A stretch of DNA of 64,000 nucleotides from Acidobacteriota bacterium (lineage in GTDB: Bacteria > Acidobacteriota > Vicinamibacteria > Vicinamibacterales > UBA2999). A program made the translations under genes and the position numbers. Each line of letters starts with the position of its first letter. The stretch's first letter is position 1. The notes under the pieces were generated by a model. That model ran no database searches, was not told the origin of the DNA, and saw nothing but the letters and a program-made list of their open reading frames with translations. The stretch spans positions 124,001 through 188,000 of the forward strand of contig JAUSDY010000176.1 of NCBI GenBank assembly GCA_030650395.1. Direction: 5' to 3'. This document shows positions 28,593 through 38,612 of the stretch, piece after piece.

Positions 28593-28895
28593 TTACTTCT
28601 TCTTCTTCGCCTCGATCACTGCGAGCACTTCGTCTTCGCGCATGATGAGGTAATCCTCGCCATCGACCCGGACTTCCTGCCCGGAGTATTTGCCGAACAG
28701 AATGGTGTCGCCGTCCTTGACGTCCAGCGGGATGCGCTTTCCGTCCTTGTCGGCCTTGCCATTGCCGACGGCGACCACCTTGCCCTGCTGCGGCTTTTCC
28801 TTGGCCGAGTCGGGAATGATGATGCCGCCAACTTTCTGCTCTTCTTCCTCCGTGCGCTGCACGAGGATACGGTCGTGGAGCGGTCTTAAAGCCAT
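28593..28895 (-). CDS. groS: Co-chaperonin GroES (10 kDa)
   Basis: GroES caps the GroEL ring. The 100-residue protein has the family blocks [36 protein letters not shown], the mobile loop segment between residues 18 and 33, and [34 protein letters not shown]. It ends in a Lys-rich tail. Length is normal. GGAG lies about eight bases ahead of the ATG. It is the first gene of a two-gene operon with groL and is probably controlled by HrcA through the inverted repeat at 28969-28995. Confidence 0.97.
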   Translation of the reverse strand: MALRPLHDRILVQRTEEEEQKVGGIIIPDSAKEKPQQGKVVAVGNGKADKDGKRIPLDVKDGDTILFGKYSGQEVRVDGEDYLIMREDEVLAVIEAKKKK

Positions 28896-28945
28896 GTGTT
28901 GCTCTCCGTCTCTACGTTACTGGTTAGGTGAAGCGTGATGGTTCT

Positions 28946-28995
28946 TTAGCAGTCGGCTACCCTTGAAGCTAGCAGTCGATGCGCACGACTGCTAA
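28946..28995 (-). promoter_or_regulatory. CIRCE-like HrcA operator with an extra half-site
   Basis: CTAGCAGTC (28969-28977), nine bases, then GACTGCTAA (28987-28995) has the half-site length and 9-base spacing of CIRCE. The half-site core is TAGCAGTC rather than the usual TAGCACTC. A third half-site TTAGCAGTC lies at 28946-28954 in the same direction as the left arm. The block is 51-100 bases upstream of groS. HrcA control is inferred from the pattern; no hrcA gene is in the window. Confidence 0.75.
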
Positions 28996-29101
28996 TGATA
29001 GCGGAGGGCCAGAATGGAGTCAACTGGCGCCGGCGGCGCGCCTGGAACAGAGCCCGCCGGGCCTCATCGGGCTGGCGCGCGCGGTCGCGAGCCCTCCTTG
29101 C

Positions 29102-29341
29102 TTACGACCCACGGAGCGAGTCGACGACCCGACGCCATTTCCTGGCATCGATGCTGGTGGGATCCAGTTCGAATCCGCACCAGTACGATTGTGGATTGGC
29201 AGCGGACCGCGACCAGCAGAAGGCGCCCTTCACGACCATTCCAACCGTAGGGAGTCTGAAGTACCCTGCCTGTACGAGCGCCTGCTCGATAGCAGCGGAG
29301 TGCTGCAAGTCGGACTCGACCAGGAGGATTCGGCTCGGCAT
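29102..29341 (-). CDS. Small unknown protein with receiver-like N-terminus
   Basis: A 79-residue frame starting MPSRILLVESDLQHSAAIEQALVQAGY, which resembles the first strand and helix of a response-regulator receiver domain (xxRILLVxxD). It then departs from that fold. The rest (VVKGAFCWSRS, YWCGFELD, DARKWRRVVDSL) is faintly like a PilZ domain, but this is weak. It lies between the Fis-type gene and groS on the same strand. A longer GTG start at 29404 adds an AT-rich stretch with poor codon use and was not chosen. It may be a degenerate regulator or a real small protein. Confidence 0.4.
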   Translation of the reverse strand: MPSRILLVESDLQHSAAIEQALVQAGYFRLPTVGMVVKGAFCWSRSAANPQSYWCGFELDPTSIDARKWRRVVDSLRGS

Positions 29342-29413
29342 GACGAGGGACCTACCCCGAACAAGTCTGTTGTTTCTGAGCAGCGTAACATTATCAAATT
29401 CCACGCCAAGGCG

Positions 29414-29617
29414 TCACCGGCGAATCTTCAGCTCCTTGATCCGGCGGGCGAGGGTATTGCGGTGAACGCCCAAGGTCTCTGCGGCCCGACAGAGATTGCC
29501 CGCGGCATCGTCAATGACCTTGGTGATAAACCGCTTCTCGAACTCCATTCGCGCGTCTTCGTAATGGACGCCTTTCTCGACCATCTCGATGATCAGCTTG
29601 TCGAGCAAGTCACGCAC
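29414..29617 (-). CDS. Fis-type helix-turn-helix DNA-binding protein
   Basis: A 67-residue protein with an N-terminal helix (RDLLDKLIIEMVEKGVHYEDARMEFEKRFI). A C-terminal Fis-like helix-turn-helix follows (GNLCRAAETLGVHRNTLARRIKELKI, about residues 40-65), the same fold as in the end of NtrC-type regulators. The arrangement without receiver or AAA+ domain suggests a stand-alone nucleoid or gene regulator. The GTG start at 29617 overlaps the end of purC by eight bases, so the two are co-transcribed. Target genes are unknown. Confidence 0.75.
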   Translation of the reverse strand: MRDLLDKLIIEMVEKGVHYEDARMEFEKRFITKVIDDAAGNLCRAAETLGVHRNTLARRIKELKIRR

Positions 29618-30518
29618 GGCCGACTTCCAGTTCCCGGCCGGTGAGCCGATGAAACGCGTCGAGATACTTGCGGCGTGTGCCCTCCACGACGTCAGGCGGC
29701 AGCGAGGGCACAGGGGGCTGCTTGTTCCACTTGATCGACTCGAGATAGTCGCGGACGTACTGCTTGTCGAAGCTCGGTTGCGCTCCGCCGGGTGCGTAGT
29801 GATCCTTCGGCCAGTAGCGCGACGAGTCCGGCGTCATCATCTCGTCGATCAGCAGCAGCTCGCCCTCGTCTGTCAGGCCGAACTCGAACTTGGTGTCGGC
29901 CAGGATGATGCCCTTGGATTCGGCGTGCGCGACGCCGTGCGCATACAACGCGAGCGTCAGCCGCTTGAGCCGCGCCAGCAGATCGGCACCGACGACCTGG
30001 GCCGCGGCGTCTTCGCTGATGTTCTCGTCGTGCCCGGAATCGGCCTTGGTCGCGGGCGTGAAGATCGGCTCCGGCAAGCGGTCCGATTCGCGAAGGCCTT
30101 TCGGCAACGCGATGCCGCAGACCTCGCCCGTGGCCTTGTAGTCCTTCCAACCTGACCCCGAGAGGTATCCCCGCGCGACGCACTCGACCTGCAACGGCGT
30201 CGTCTTGCGTCCCAGCATCGATCGCCCTTCGAGGACGGCGGCGTGCGCCTTCGCCGCCCCGGGAAAGGCCGCGGCGTCGATGGAAATCAGGTGATTGGGA
30301 ACGATATGGCGGGTCCGCTCGAACCAGAACGCCGACAGCTGGTTGAGCACGCGGCCCTTGTCTGGAATCCCGGAGCCCAGCACGTAATCGAAGGCCGAAA
30401 TGCGATCGGTCGCGACGAGCACGAGCGCATCGTCAACCGCGTAGACGTCGCGGACTTTTCCCCGGCGAACCAGAGAAAGGCCATCCAGATTGGTATCTAA
30501 GAGAGGTTGTGAAGGCAC
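29610..30518 (-). CDS. purC: Phosphoribosylaminoimidazole-succinocarboxamide synthase
   Basis: PurC joins aspartate to CAIR in purine biosynthesis, using ATP. From the GTG at 30518 the 302-residue protein shows the N-terminal VRRGKVRDVYAVDDALVLVATDRISAFDYVLGSGIPDKG block. It also has PLQVECVARGYLSGSGWKDYK, the substrate region ADTKFEFGL and LIDEMMTPDSSRYWP, all SAICAR synthetase signatures. The length is that of the longer PurC subtype. A further upstream ATG at 30614 would add 32 poorly conserved residues and leave only five bases to the divergent gene, so it is less likely. A Fis-type gene follows, overlapping. Confidence 0.93.
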   Translation of the reverse strand: MPSQPLLDTNLDGLSLVRRGKVRDVYAVDDALVLVATDRISAFDYVLGSGIPDKGRVLNQLSAFWFERTRHIVPNHLISIDAAAFPGAAKAHAAVLEGRSMLGRKTTPLQVECVARGYLSGSGWKDYKATGEVCGIALPKGLRESDRLPEPIFTPATKADSGHDENISEDAAAQVVGADLLARLKRLTLALYAHGVAHAESKGIILADTKFEFGLTDEGELLLIDEMMTPDSSRYWPKDHYAPGGAQPSFDKQYVRDYLESIKWNKQPPVPSLPPDVVEGTRRKYLDAFHRLTGRELEVGRA

Positions 30519-30619
30519 GGGCGCTCGCGCAGAGGCCCCAACATGGTAACGGCGTGTCACGCTTGTGTGCAAGACGCCAACCGCCGGGGGTGCCGCCGGC
30601 GAGCGATACCTCATGTAGT

Positions 30620-31639
30620 ATGGACCTTGGTTTGCGCACCGTTATCCGTACGCTGGCAGTCGTTGGTCTGGCCGTCGGGCTTCTCGCGATCTTTCTCCGC
30701 AACGCTGATTTGACGCGGGTCTGGACGTCGGTCAAAGCGGCACAGGTGAGCTACCTGCTGGCATCGCTGGCGCTGACCTCGAGCAGTTTTTTTATCAGGG
30801 CCGAACGCTGGCAGTACTTGCTCGGCCCGCTGGGACCGACACGGTTCTGGGTCGTCTTCAAGACGACCGTGATCGGGTTCGGGGCGTCGGCGGTGTTGCC
30901 GGCGCGCGCGGGAGAAGTGATTCGGCCGTACCTGCTCGCGCGCCGCGAAGGCCTCAGCGCGACGGCGACGTTCGCCACGATTCTGGTGGAGCGAATTCTG
31001 GATCTCGTGGCCGTGCTGCTATTGCTGGCGAGCTATCTGTTGTGGTTCGACCCCGGGATGGAGGCGCGCGACTCGGCGGTCTTCAGCGCGATTCGGTTCG
31101 GGGGACTCGTGATGGCGCCGGTCGCGATCGGGATTCTCGCGGTGATGTTCTTCATGGCCGGGCATCCCGAGAACCTGCACGCGTGGCTGATCAAGGCCGA
31201 GCGGATCCTGCCGGCGCGGCTCGCGGCGCTGATCGCGAAGATGGCCCAGACGTTTGCCGAAGGCTTCGCGGTGGTGCGCAGGCCGGAGCGTTTGGCGGCG
31301 GCCCTGGCGTGGTCGCTGGTGCTGTGGGTGACGATCGCGGCCGGCATTTGGGCGGTCGCGGTCGCCTTCGACATTGCGATGCCATTCACGGGTGGCTGGT
31401 TGATGCTGGCGCCGCTGGTGGTGGGGGTGGCGGTGCCGACGCCGGGCGGCGTGGGCGGCTTCCACGAGGCGTTCCGGCTTGGCGCGACGTCGTTTTTCGG
31501 CGCCGATAACGACACGGCGGTCGGTGCGGCGATCGTGCTGCATGCGATCTCGGTCGTGCCCGTGGTGATCGTGGGCCTGTGGTTCACGATCCAGGACGGG
31601 TTGAAGATTGGCGGCATGGCGAGAGGAGACCTCGGGTGA
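30620..31639 (+). CDS. Flippase-like membrane protein (LPG synthase TM/UPF0104 family)
   Basis: A 339-residue integral membrane protein with about eight helices. It has the family features of the lysylphosphatidylglycerol synthase transmembrane (AglD-like) group: RAERWQYLLGPLG, the FGASAVLPARAGEVIRPYLLARREG block, TILVERILDLVAVLLLL, and VAVPTPGGVGGFHEAF near the C-terminus. Members flip or modify lipids; no catalytic aminoacyl-transfer domain is attached here. ATG at 30620 was chosen because the first helix begins right after it. It overlaps nrdR as GTGA and is divergent from purC with about 100 bases between. Substrate is unknown. Confidence 0.85.
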   Translation: MDLGLRTVIRTLAVVGLAVGLLAIFLRNADLTRVWTSVKAAQVSYLLASLALTSSSFFIRAERWQYLLGPLGPTRFWVVFKTTVIGFGASAVLPARAGEVIRPYLLARREGLSATATFATILVERILDLVAVLLLLASYLLWFDPGMEARDSAVFSAIRFGGLVMAPVAIGILAVMFFMAGHPENLHAWLIKAERILPARLAALIAKMAQTFAEGFAVVRRPERLAAALAWSLVLWVTIAAGIWAVAVAFDIAMPFTGGWLMLAPLVVGVAVPTPGGVGGFHEAFRLGATSFFGADNDTAVGAAIVLHAISVVPVVIVGLWFTIQDGLKIGGMARGDLG

Positions 31640-32100
31640 AGTGTCCGTTTTGCGGCGAGCTCGGCGACAAGGTGGTCGATTCGCGCGAGAGCCGCGAAGG
31701 CGACTCGATCCGGCGCCGCCGCCAGTGTCTCAACGAGCACTGCCGCAAGCGCTTCACCAGCTACGAGCGGATCGACGAGATTCCGTACATGGTGGTGAAG
31801 AAAGACGGCACGCGCGAGCGCTTCGAGCGCCAGAAGCTGATCGGCGGCCTGCTCAAGGCGTGCGAGAAGCGGCCGGTCAAGGTCGTCGACATCGAAGAGA
31901 TCGCCGACATGGCCGAGGCGCTGCTCATCGAAAAGCCGGAGCGTGAAATCGCCGGCAAGGATCTGGGCGCGCTGGTGATGCAGGAGCTGAAGCGGCTCGA
32001 CCAGGTCGCCTACGTGCGTTTTGCGTCGGTCTATCGCGATTTCCGCGACGTCGACGACTTTGTCCAGGAAGCCCGGGCCCTGCGAGGGCATAAAGAGTAA
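31636..32100 (+). CDS. nrdR: Transcriptional repressor NrdR
   Basis: NrdR represses ribonucleotide reductase genes in response to dATP/ATP. The 154-residue protein has an N-terminal zinc ribbon and a C-terminal ATP-cone (RFERQKLIGGLLKACEKRPV to VRFASVYRDF). The first cysteine pair is CPFC (residues 3 and 6). The second is C31 and C36 in RRRRQCLNEHCRKRFTSYER, with four residues between the cysteines rather than the two usual in NrdR. The start is GTG at 31636, overlapping the upstream stop as GTGA, with GGAG nearby. No nrd gene or NrdR box was seen in the window. Confidence 0.94.
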   Translation: MKCPFCGELGDKVVDSRESREGDSIRRRRQCLNEHCRKRFTSYERIDEIPYMVVKKDGTRERFERQKLIGGLLKACEKRPVKVVDIEEIADMAEALLIEKPEREIAGKDLGALVMQELKRLDQVAYVRFASVYRDFRDVDDFVQEARALRGHKE

Positions 32101-32106
32101 TCACGC

Positions 32107-34388
32107 GTGGCCACCGCCAAGCCCCTGAGTTCGATGTCGAGGCCGGCCGTCAAGCCGCCGCCGGCGTCACGCGCCCGGCGGCCGTGGCGCGACAACCCGC
32201 CGCTCATTCTTGCGGGCATCGTCATCCTGCTCGCGGCCCTGGCCGGCATGATCTGGCTGGCGGGCCGCACCTCGACGCTCTCGCCCGACTTCCTGACCGA
32301 GGTCGTGCTGTTCGCGTTGTACGGCACCAACATCACGATGCTGATCGCGCTGGTGTTCGTGCTGGCGCGCAACGTGATCAAAGCCGTGTTCGAAGGGCGG
32401 CGCGGGCTGCCGTTCGGCCGCTTCCGCGCCAAGCTCGTGCTCGCGCTGCTCAGCATGACCGTCATTCCGGCGGTGCTCGTGTTGATCGTCGGCAGCCGCG
32501 TGGTGCTGACCGCCGTCGATCGCTGGTTCAATACGCCGATGGAAGAGATTCTGTCGGGCGCCAACAGCATTGCCGGCGATTACTACCAGGAGCGCCAGCG
32601 GCTGGTGGCCGATCAGGCCGCGCGATTGGCGCGCCAGTTGGGACGCGTCGATCTCTCCACCGCCGACGTCACCTCAATCCAGAACATCGTCGCGCCGGAA
32701 GTCACCGGTGAGAGCACCGGCATGGTGCTGGTGTACCGAGCGGTCCGACAACCGGCAGGACCGCCGGAGGTCGTGTCGGTGGTTGACGTGGCGTCACCGT
32801 CGGTGCCGCAAGGCTGGGCGCGGGCGTCGGCCGATCGGCTGGCCGCACGCGTGGCCTCGGGCAACGAGGAGGAGCCGCGCATGATCGAGCCGCTGGCGGG
32901 CGGTGGCGATCTGGTGCACGTGGCACGGTCCGTCAAGAATGCCGCCGGCCAAGTGACCGGCGTGGTGGTGGCGAGCCAGTACTTGTCGGGCGACCTCGCG
33001 GATCTCTCGATGCGCATGACCAAGGCGTACGAAGACTACACGCAGCTGCGGGTCTTGAAGCAGCCGCTCGCCGGCGTCTACGTATCGTTCTTCGTGATGG
33101 TGACGCTGCTGATTCTCGTCGGCTCGACGTGGATGGGGCTGTATCTCGCCAAGCGCATCACGCGGCCGGTGCAAATGCTGTCGGAGGCCGCCCGCGAAAT
33201 CGGTGCGGGCCATTACGACCATCGCATCGAGCACGAAGCGACCGATGAATTCGGTTCGATGGTCGAGGCTTTCAACGCGATGGCGGCGGAGGTCGCGTCA
33301 AGCCGCAGGCGGATCGAGCGTGCGACGGCCGATGTCGAGCGCAAGCACGAGGAAGGCGAGGGCCGGCGGCGCTACATCGAGGCCATTCTCGAGCGCATCG
33401 CGACCGGTGTCGTGTCGATCGATCGATCCGGACGCATCGGCACGATTAATCCCTCAGCGCTGCGACTGCTCGAGCTCGACCCGTCCGTGGTTGGCAGCGC
33501 GGCCGTGGATGTGTTCGCGCGGCCCGACCTGGCCGCGATCAACGAGGTGCTCGACCAGGCGGCGCGCGCCAAGATGGATTCGTTCGCACAGGAAGTCGCG
33601 CTGGTGAAGGACGGCCGCGAGCGTCACGTCGCCGCCGCCGCGACGCGGATCGCCGGCGCCGACGGCAGTTTCGACGGCACGGTCCTCGTCGTCGACGATG
33701 TGACGCCGTTGATCAGGGCGCAGAAGGTCGCCGCGTGGCGCGAGGTGGCCCGCCGGCTGGCGCACGAGATCAAGAACCCGCTCACCCCCATCCAGCTGTC
33801 GGCCGAACGCCTGCGGCGCAAGCTGAGCGACATCGCGCCGCCGCTGCAGGACCTGGTGCAGGAGTGTACGTCGACGATCATCGGCGAGGTCGAGTCGCTC
33901 AAGGGATTGGTCGACGAGTTCTCGCAGTTCGCGCGCATGCCGGCGCCGCGCGCGGTCCCGACCGACCTGCATGAACTCCTGCAAGACACGCTGACGCTCT
34001 ACAACGGGCTGTTCGCCGCCGTGGTGATCGAGCGGCACTTCGACCCGGACGTCAGCCAGGTGCGGGTCGACCCGGAACAGATGAAGCGCGTCATCATCAA
34101 CCTCGTCGACAACGCCATCGAAGCGATGGGCCGCCAGGGCACCCTGGTGCTCGAGACCGCCCGTGACATCCCGAACAGCCTGGTGCGCGTCGTCGTCGCC
34201 GACACCGGCCCGGGCATTCCCATGGCCGAGCGCGACAAGCTGTTCCTGCCGTATTACTCGACGAAGGGCCGGGGCAGCGGGCTCGGCCTGGCGATCGTGC
34301 GGCGCATCGTCGCCGAGCACGGCGGCAGCATCGACGTGACCGACAACGTGCCGACCGGCACCCGGTTTATCATCGAGTTACCTGCCTG

Positions 34389-34389
<1 letters not shown>
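32107..34389 (+). CDS. NtrY-type sensor histidine kinase
   Basis: A 760-residue membrane kinase. Three helices lie in the first 140 residues, followed by a periplasmic sensing region (about 145-315). A fourth helix (VSFFVMVTLLILVGSTWMGLYLAK), a HAMP linker (about 345-400) and a PAS-like part (ERIATGVVSIDRSGRIGTINPSALRLLELD) come next. The HisKA helix carries the phospho-acceptor His553 in RRLAHEIKNPLTPIQLSAERL, and the ATPase domain has VDNAIEAM, DTGPGIP and GRGSGLGLAIVRRI. This layout is that of NtrY, often tied to nitrogen or redox control. The next gene is its response regulator, overlapping by one base. Confidence 0.9.
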
Positions 34390-35756
<1,367 letters not shown>

Positions 35757-35760
35757 CTGT

Positions 35761-35786
35761 GAGGGCTTGAGGTCCTTTAAGCCCTC
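35761..35786. terminator. Hairpin between convergent ntrX-like gene and ftcD
   Basis: GAGGGCTT (35761-35768) pairs with AAGCCCTC (35779-35786) around a 10-base loop containing CCTTT. It lies right after the regulator stop and partly overlaps the stop codon of convergent ftcD. It could terminate both genes, but it lacks a strong T tract, and further GAGG/CCTC repeats flank it, so it may be another junction repeat. Confidence 0.35.
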
Positions 35787-36678
35787 AAGTCCTCAGCTTC
35801 ACTTCAAGTACCTGATCCGGTGAAAACCCTTCGAGCTGCAGGAAGTACTCGGCGGTCTGCGTGAGCGCGGCCGCAGGCACGAATCCGACGATCTCGCTTT
35901 CCAGCACGTCCACGCCGTAACGCGCGGCTTCGCGCTTGACGAGATCGAAGACGCGGAACATCGGCGTCTTCTCGTAGTTGGTCAGGTTGATCGACACCTG
36001 GACGATGCCGCGGTCTTCGAGCGCAATGCCCATCGCTTTCACATAGCGCAGGCCTCCGCTGCTGATGCGAATCGCCGACGCGATCTTCTTCGCCACGTCG
36101 AGCCGGTTGGTGGCGAGGTTGATGTTGTACGCAATCAGCGGCATGCGCGCGCCGATCGCCGTCGCGCCCGCGGACGGGTGCGGTGAGGCCGGGCCGTAGT
36201 CTGGCGCCCATGCGGGCTGCGCCATTTTCGCGGCGAGCCCTTCGAACTCACCTCGGCGGATGTCCTCGAGGTTCTGCCTGGCCGGGTTCGCCGATGCTTC
36301 TTCGTACAGAAACATCGGCACGGCGAAGCGCGCGGCCACGTCGGCGGCAACGGCTTTTGCCAGCGCGACGCACTCTGCCATCGTCACGCCTTCGATTGGA
36401 ATGAAGGGAACCACGTCGATGGCGCCGATGCGCGGATGTTCTCCGGTGTGCGTGCGCAGGTCGATGGCGGCGAGCGCGCCCTCGAAGAGCTTCGGCACGC
36501 CTGCAGCGAGGGCGGCGGCGTCGCCGGCCAGCGTGAAGACGGAGCGGTTATGCGCGCCGTCCGACTGGACGCCCAGCACGCGCAGTCCGGGCACCGACCG
36601 CAAGGAGTCGGCGAGGCCATTGATGACGTCGGCGCGACGTCCCTCGCTGACGTTGGGAACGCATTCGATAGTGACCAT
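35785..36678 (-). CDS. ftcD: Glutamate formimidoyltransferase
   Basis: This enzyme transfers the formimino group from formiminoglutamate to tetrahydrofolate at the end of histidine degradation. The 297-residue protein matches the transferase part only: ECVPNVSEGRR at the start, then NRSVFTLAGDAAALAAG, THTGEHPRIGAIDVVPFIP, FLYEEASANPARQNLEDIRRGEFEGL and NINLATNRLDVAKKIA. The cyclodeaminase domain of the bifunctional enzyme is absent and no separate fchA gene is seen nearby. No other hut gene is adjacent. The stop codon falls within a small repeat at the convergent junction. Confidence 0.92.
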   Translation of the reverse strand: MVTIECVPNVSEGRRADVINGLADSLRSVPGLRVLGVQSDGAHNRSVFTLAGDAAALAAGVPKLFEGALAAIDLRTHTGEHPRIGAIDVVPFIPIEGVTMAECVALAKAVAADVAARFAVPMFLYEEASANPARQNLEDIRRGEFEGLAAKMAQPAWAPDYGPASPHPSAGATAIGARMPLIAYNINLATNRLDVAKKIASAIRISSGGLRYVKAMGIALEDRGIVQVSINLTNYEKTPMFRVFDLVKREAARYGVDVLESEIVGFVPAAALTQTAEYFLQLEGFSPDQVLEVKLRT

Positions 36679-36699
36679 GTTGGTACCCTGATTGTAGGT

Positions 36700-36724
36700 T
36701 AAGTGCTATAATCGCTGACACTTA
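36700..36724 (+). promoter_or_regulatory. Extended -10 promoter inside an inverted repeat
   Basis: TGCTATAAT ends at 36712 and is a perfect extended -10 (TGnTATAAT). It is framed by TAAGTG (36700-36705) and CACTTA (36719-36724), an inverted repeat with 13 bases between. Transcription would start near 36719, about eight bases before the ATG of the TPR gene at 36727. Operator function is inferred from symmetry only. Confidence 0.55.
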
Positions 36725-36726
36725 CC

Positions 36727-37584
36727 ATGACAGACTCGCTTCCGTCAGGTCCGCGCCGCGAGGCGCAGACAGGCGCCGAAGACGACGCGAGGATCGAGCA
36801 TCTCCTCGTGACGGGGCTCGATCACTATTTCGCCGGCGAGTTCGAAGCGGCCATCAACCTGTGGACCCGCGTGCTGTTCCTCGATCGCAACCACGATCGG
36901 GCCCGCGCCTACATCGATCGGGCGCGCAGCGCGCAAGCCGAACAACACCGCGTCTCGGAAGCGCTGGTGCATCAGGGTCTCGAGGCCTTCGATCGCGGCG
37001 AGGTCGCGCGCGCCCGCACGCTGTTGAGCGACGCGCTCGACCAGGGCGCCTCTCACGATCTGGCGCTTGGCGTCCTGGGACGCATCGATCGTCTTGACGT
37101 CGGCCCAACGCGATCACCGGCGGAGCCGGCGCCGATCACCAGGCGGCGCTCGTTGCCGAGAAGGCGTCCGTCGGAAACACCTGGTGCGGATCGTCGCCTG
37201 GGCCTCGGCACGTGGATCGGCCTCGTGTCGGTGGTGACGCTGATCGGTGCGGTCGCGCTCTACTACGACACACCGTTGAACCTCGCGGGCTTCTGGCCCG
37301 CGCCGCCGGTGGCCGATCGGCCGTTCGCCGCGACCGTGACGCCGGCGCCGCTGCCAATACCGCTGCCCGCGGAAACCTACCTCACGCAAGGCCGCGCGTT
37401 ATTTGCGAACGGCAAGCTGCGCGATGCGCTGCGCGCCGTCGATCGCGTGCCGGTCGGTGATTCGCTGCGGCCCGACGCCGACCGGCTGCGCGGCGAGATT
37501 CAGCGCGAACTTCTGGCGGTCGCTGGTGCCGAAGAGTCGTCGCCGGCCATCCCTGCCAGTCCACCCGGACCACCCCCCGAATGA
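36727..37584 (+). CDS. TPR-like protein with one membrane helix
   Basis: A 285-residue protein with a TPR-like helical start (LLVTGLDHYFAGEFEAAINLWTRVLFLDRNHDRARAYIDRAR, then EALVHQGLEAFDRGEVARARTLLSDAL). An Arg/Pro-rich linker follows, then one membrane helix (WIGLVSVVTLIGAVALYY, about 164-181) and a short C-terminal TPR-like part (YLTQGRALFANGKLRDALRAVD). The cytoplasmic TPR end probably binds a partner. It begins a run of overlapping genes (ATGA junction to the RDD gene). No function can be named. Confidence 0.7.
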   Translation: MTDSLPSGPRREAQTGAEDDARIEHLLVTGLDHYFAGEFEAAINLWTRVLFLDRNHDRARAYIDRARSAQAEQHRVSEALVHQGLEAFDRGEVARARTLLSDALDQGASHDLALGVLGRIDRLDVGPTRSPAEPAPITRRRSLPRRRPSETPGADRRLGLGTWIGLVSVVTLIGAVALYYDTPLNLAGFWPAPPVADRPFAATVTPAPLPIPLPAETYLTQGRALFANGKLRDALRAVDRVPVGDSLRPDADRLRGEIQRELLAVAGAEESSPAIPASPPGPPPE

Positions 37585-38612
37585 AGTGTCCGAAGTGCGG
37601 CTATCTCGGTTTTGAGACCACCGACCGCTGCCGGAACTGTCAGTACGATTTTTCGCTCGCGCCGTTTGCCATTGAGCCCGAGCTCGCCCTCCAGAACAGC
37701 GATCGCATGCCCGACCCGACCGCCGATTTCGACCTGCCGGGCATGTCGCGCACGCCAGACAATCTAAGCCCGGCGTCGCTCGACCTCGATCGATTGTTCG
37801 GCGGCGAAGCGGAGCCGCCGCGACAGCCCCCGGGGCCGCCCAGAAGTAGCGCCCCTCTGCCGTCAGCCGCATTCGTACCGGCCGACCCTGCGCCGCCCAT
37901 CGAAGAGGCTTCTCGCCAGGTCGTGGACGAAGTCGGCGCTCCGCTGGATTCGATGCATGAGTCTTCGGATCCGTCGGTGCTACCGTTTGATGACGGACCG
38001 CTGCCGGCGGCGCCGCGGGCAGCGCGCCCGCCGCTCGCGGTCCGAAGGACGACACCGGAGATCCCGAAGAATCGCCCGCGCACCACTCGTCCCGTCAAGG
38101 CCGAATCGGCGCTGGCGTTTGAGGGCGATGCGCCCGCGACCCCCAAATCCGCCGCAGGGCAGCCGCCAGCCGTCGACACCGTCGCCTCGCTGATGGAGCC
38201 GCCGACGCTTGGCACGCGCCTCGGCGCGGGTGCGATCGATCTTGCGCTGCTGGGAGCGATCGACGCAATCGTCGTGATCCTCACGCTGCGGATCGCGGGC
38301 TTGCAGACCACGACCGACGATCTGCGGGTGCTGCCGCCGATTCCGTTCCTCGGCTTCCTCGCGCTGCTGGCTTTTGGCTACGTCGCGTCGTTTACGGTTG
38401 CCGGCGGGCAGACGATCGGCAAGATGCTTCTGAAGCTCCGCGTGATTGGCGACGATGGCCGGCCGGTGGATGCCGCGGGCGGCGTGTTGCGCGCGCTTGG
38501 GTGCATGCTCGTGCCAATCACGCTCGGGTTGTCCTACGTGCCCGCGCTCTTTACCAGTGACCACCGCGCGCTGCACGATCGGCTCGCCGGCACGCGCGTG
38601 GTTCACGAATGA
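37581..38612 (+). CDS. RDD-family membrane protein with N-terminal zinc ribbon
   Basis: A 343-residue protein. It starts with a zinc-ribbon motif (MKCPKCGYLGFETTDRCRNCQYDF, residues 1-24, two CxxC pairs). A long disordered Pro/Ala/Asp-rich region of about 170 residues follows, then a C-terminal RDD domain with TLGTRLGAGAIDLALLGAIDAIVVILTLR and GQTIGKMLLKLRVIGDDGRPVDAAGGVLRALG, and two or three membrane helices. RDD proteins are of unclear function, some linked to ion transport. It overlaps both neighbours by four bases. The zinc ribbon plus RDD arrangement may be a sensor or assembly factor; that is inference. Confidence 0.8.
   Translation: MKCPKCGYLGFETTDRCRNCQYDFSLAPFAIEPELALQNSDRMPDPTADFDLPGMSRTPDNLSPASLDLDRLFGGEAEPPRQPPGPPRSSAPLPSAAFVPADPAPPIEEASRQVVDEVGAPLDSMHESSDPSVLPFDDGPLPAAPRAARPPLAVRRTTPEIPKNRPRTTRPVKAESALAFEGDAPATPKSAAGQPPAVDTVASLMEPPTLGTRLGAGAIDLALLGAIDAIVVILTLRIAGLQTTTDDLRVLPPIPFLGFLALLAFGYVASFTVAGGQTIGKMLLKLRVIGDDGRPVDAAGGVLRALGCMLVPITLGLSYVPALFTSDHRALHDRLAGTRVVHE

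Noticed and set aside
28979-29644. Long plus-strand frame opposite the Fis-type and small unknown genes
   Set aside because: The minus strand has a clear Fis helix-turn-helix; the plus frame has no recognisable domain.
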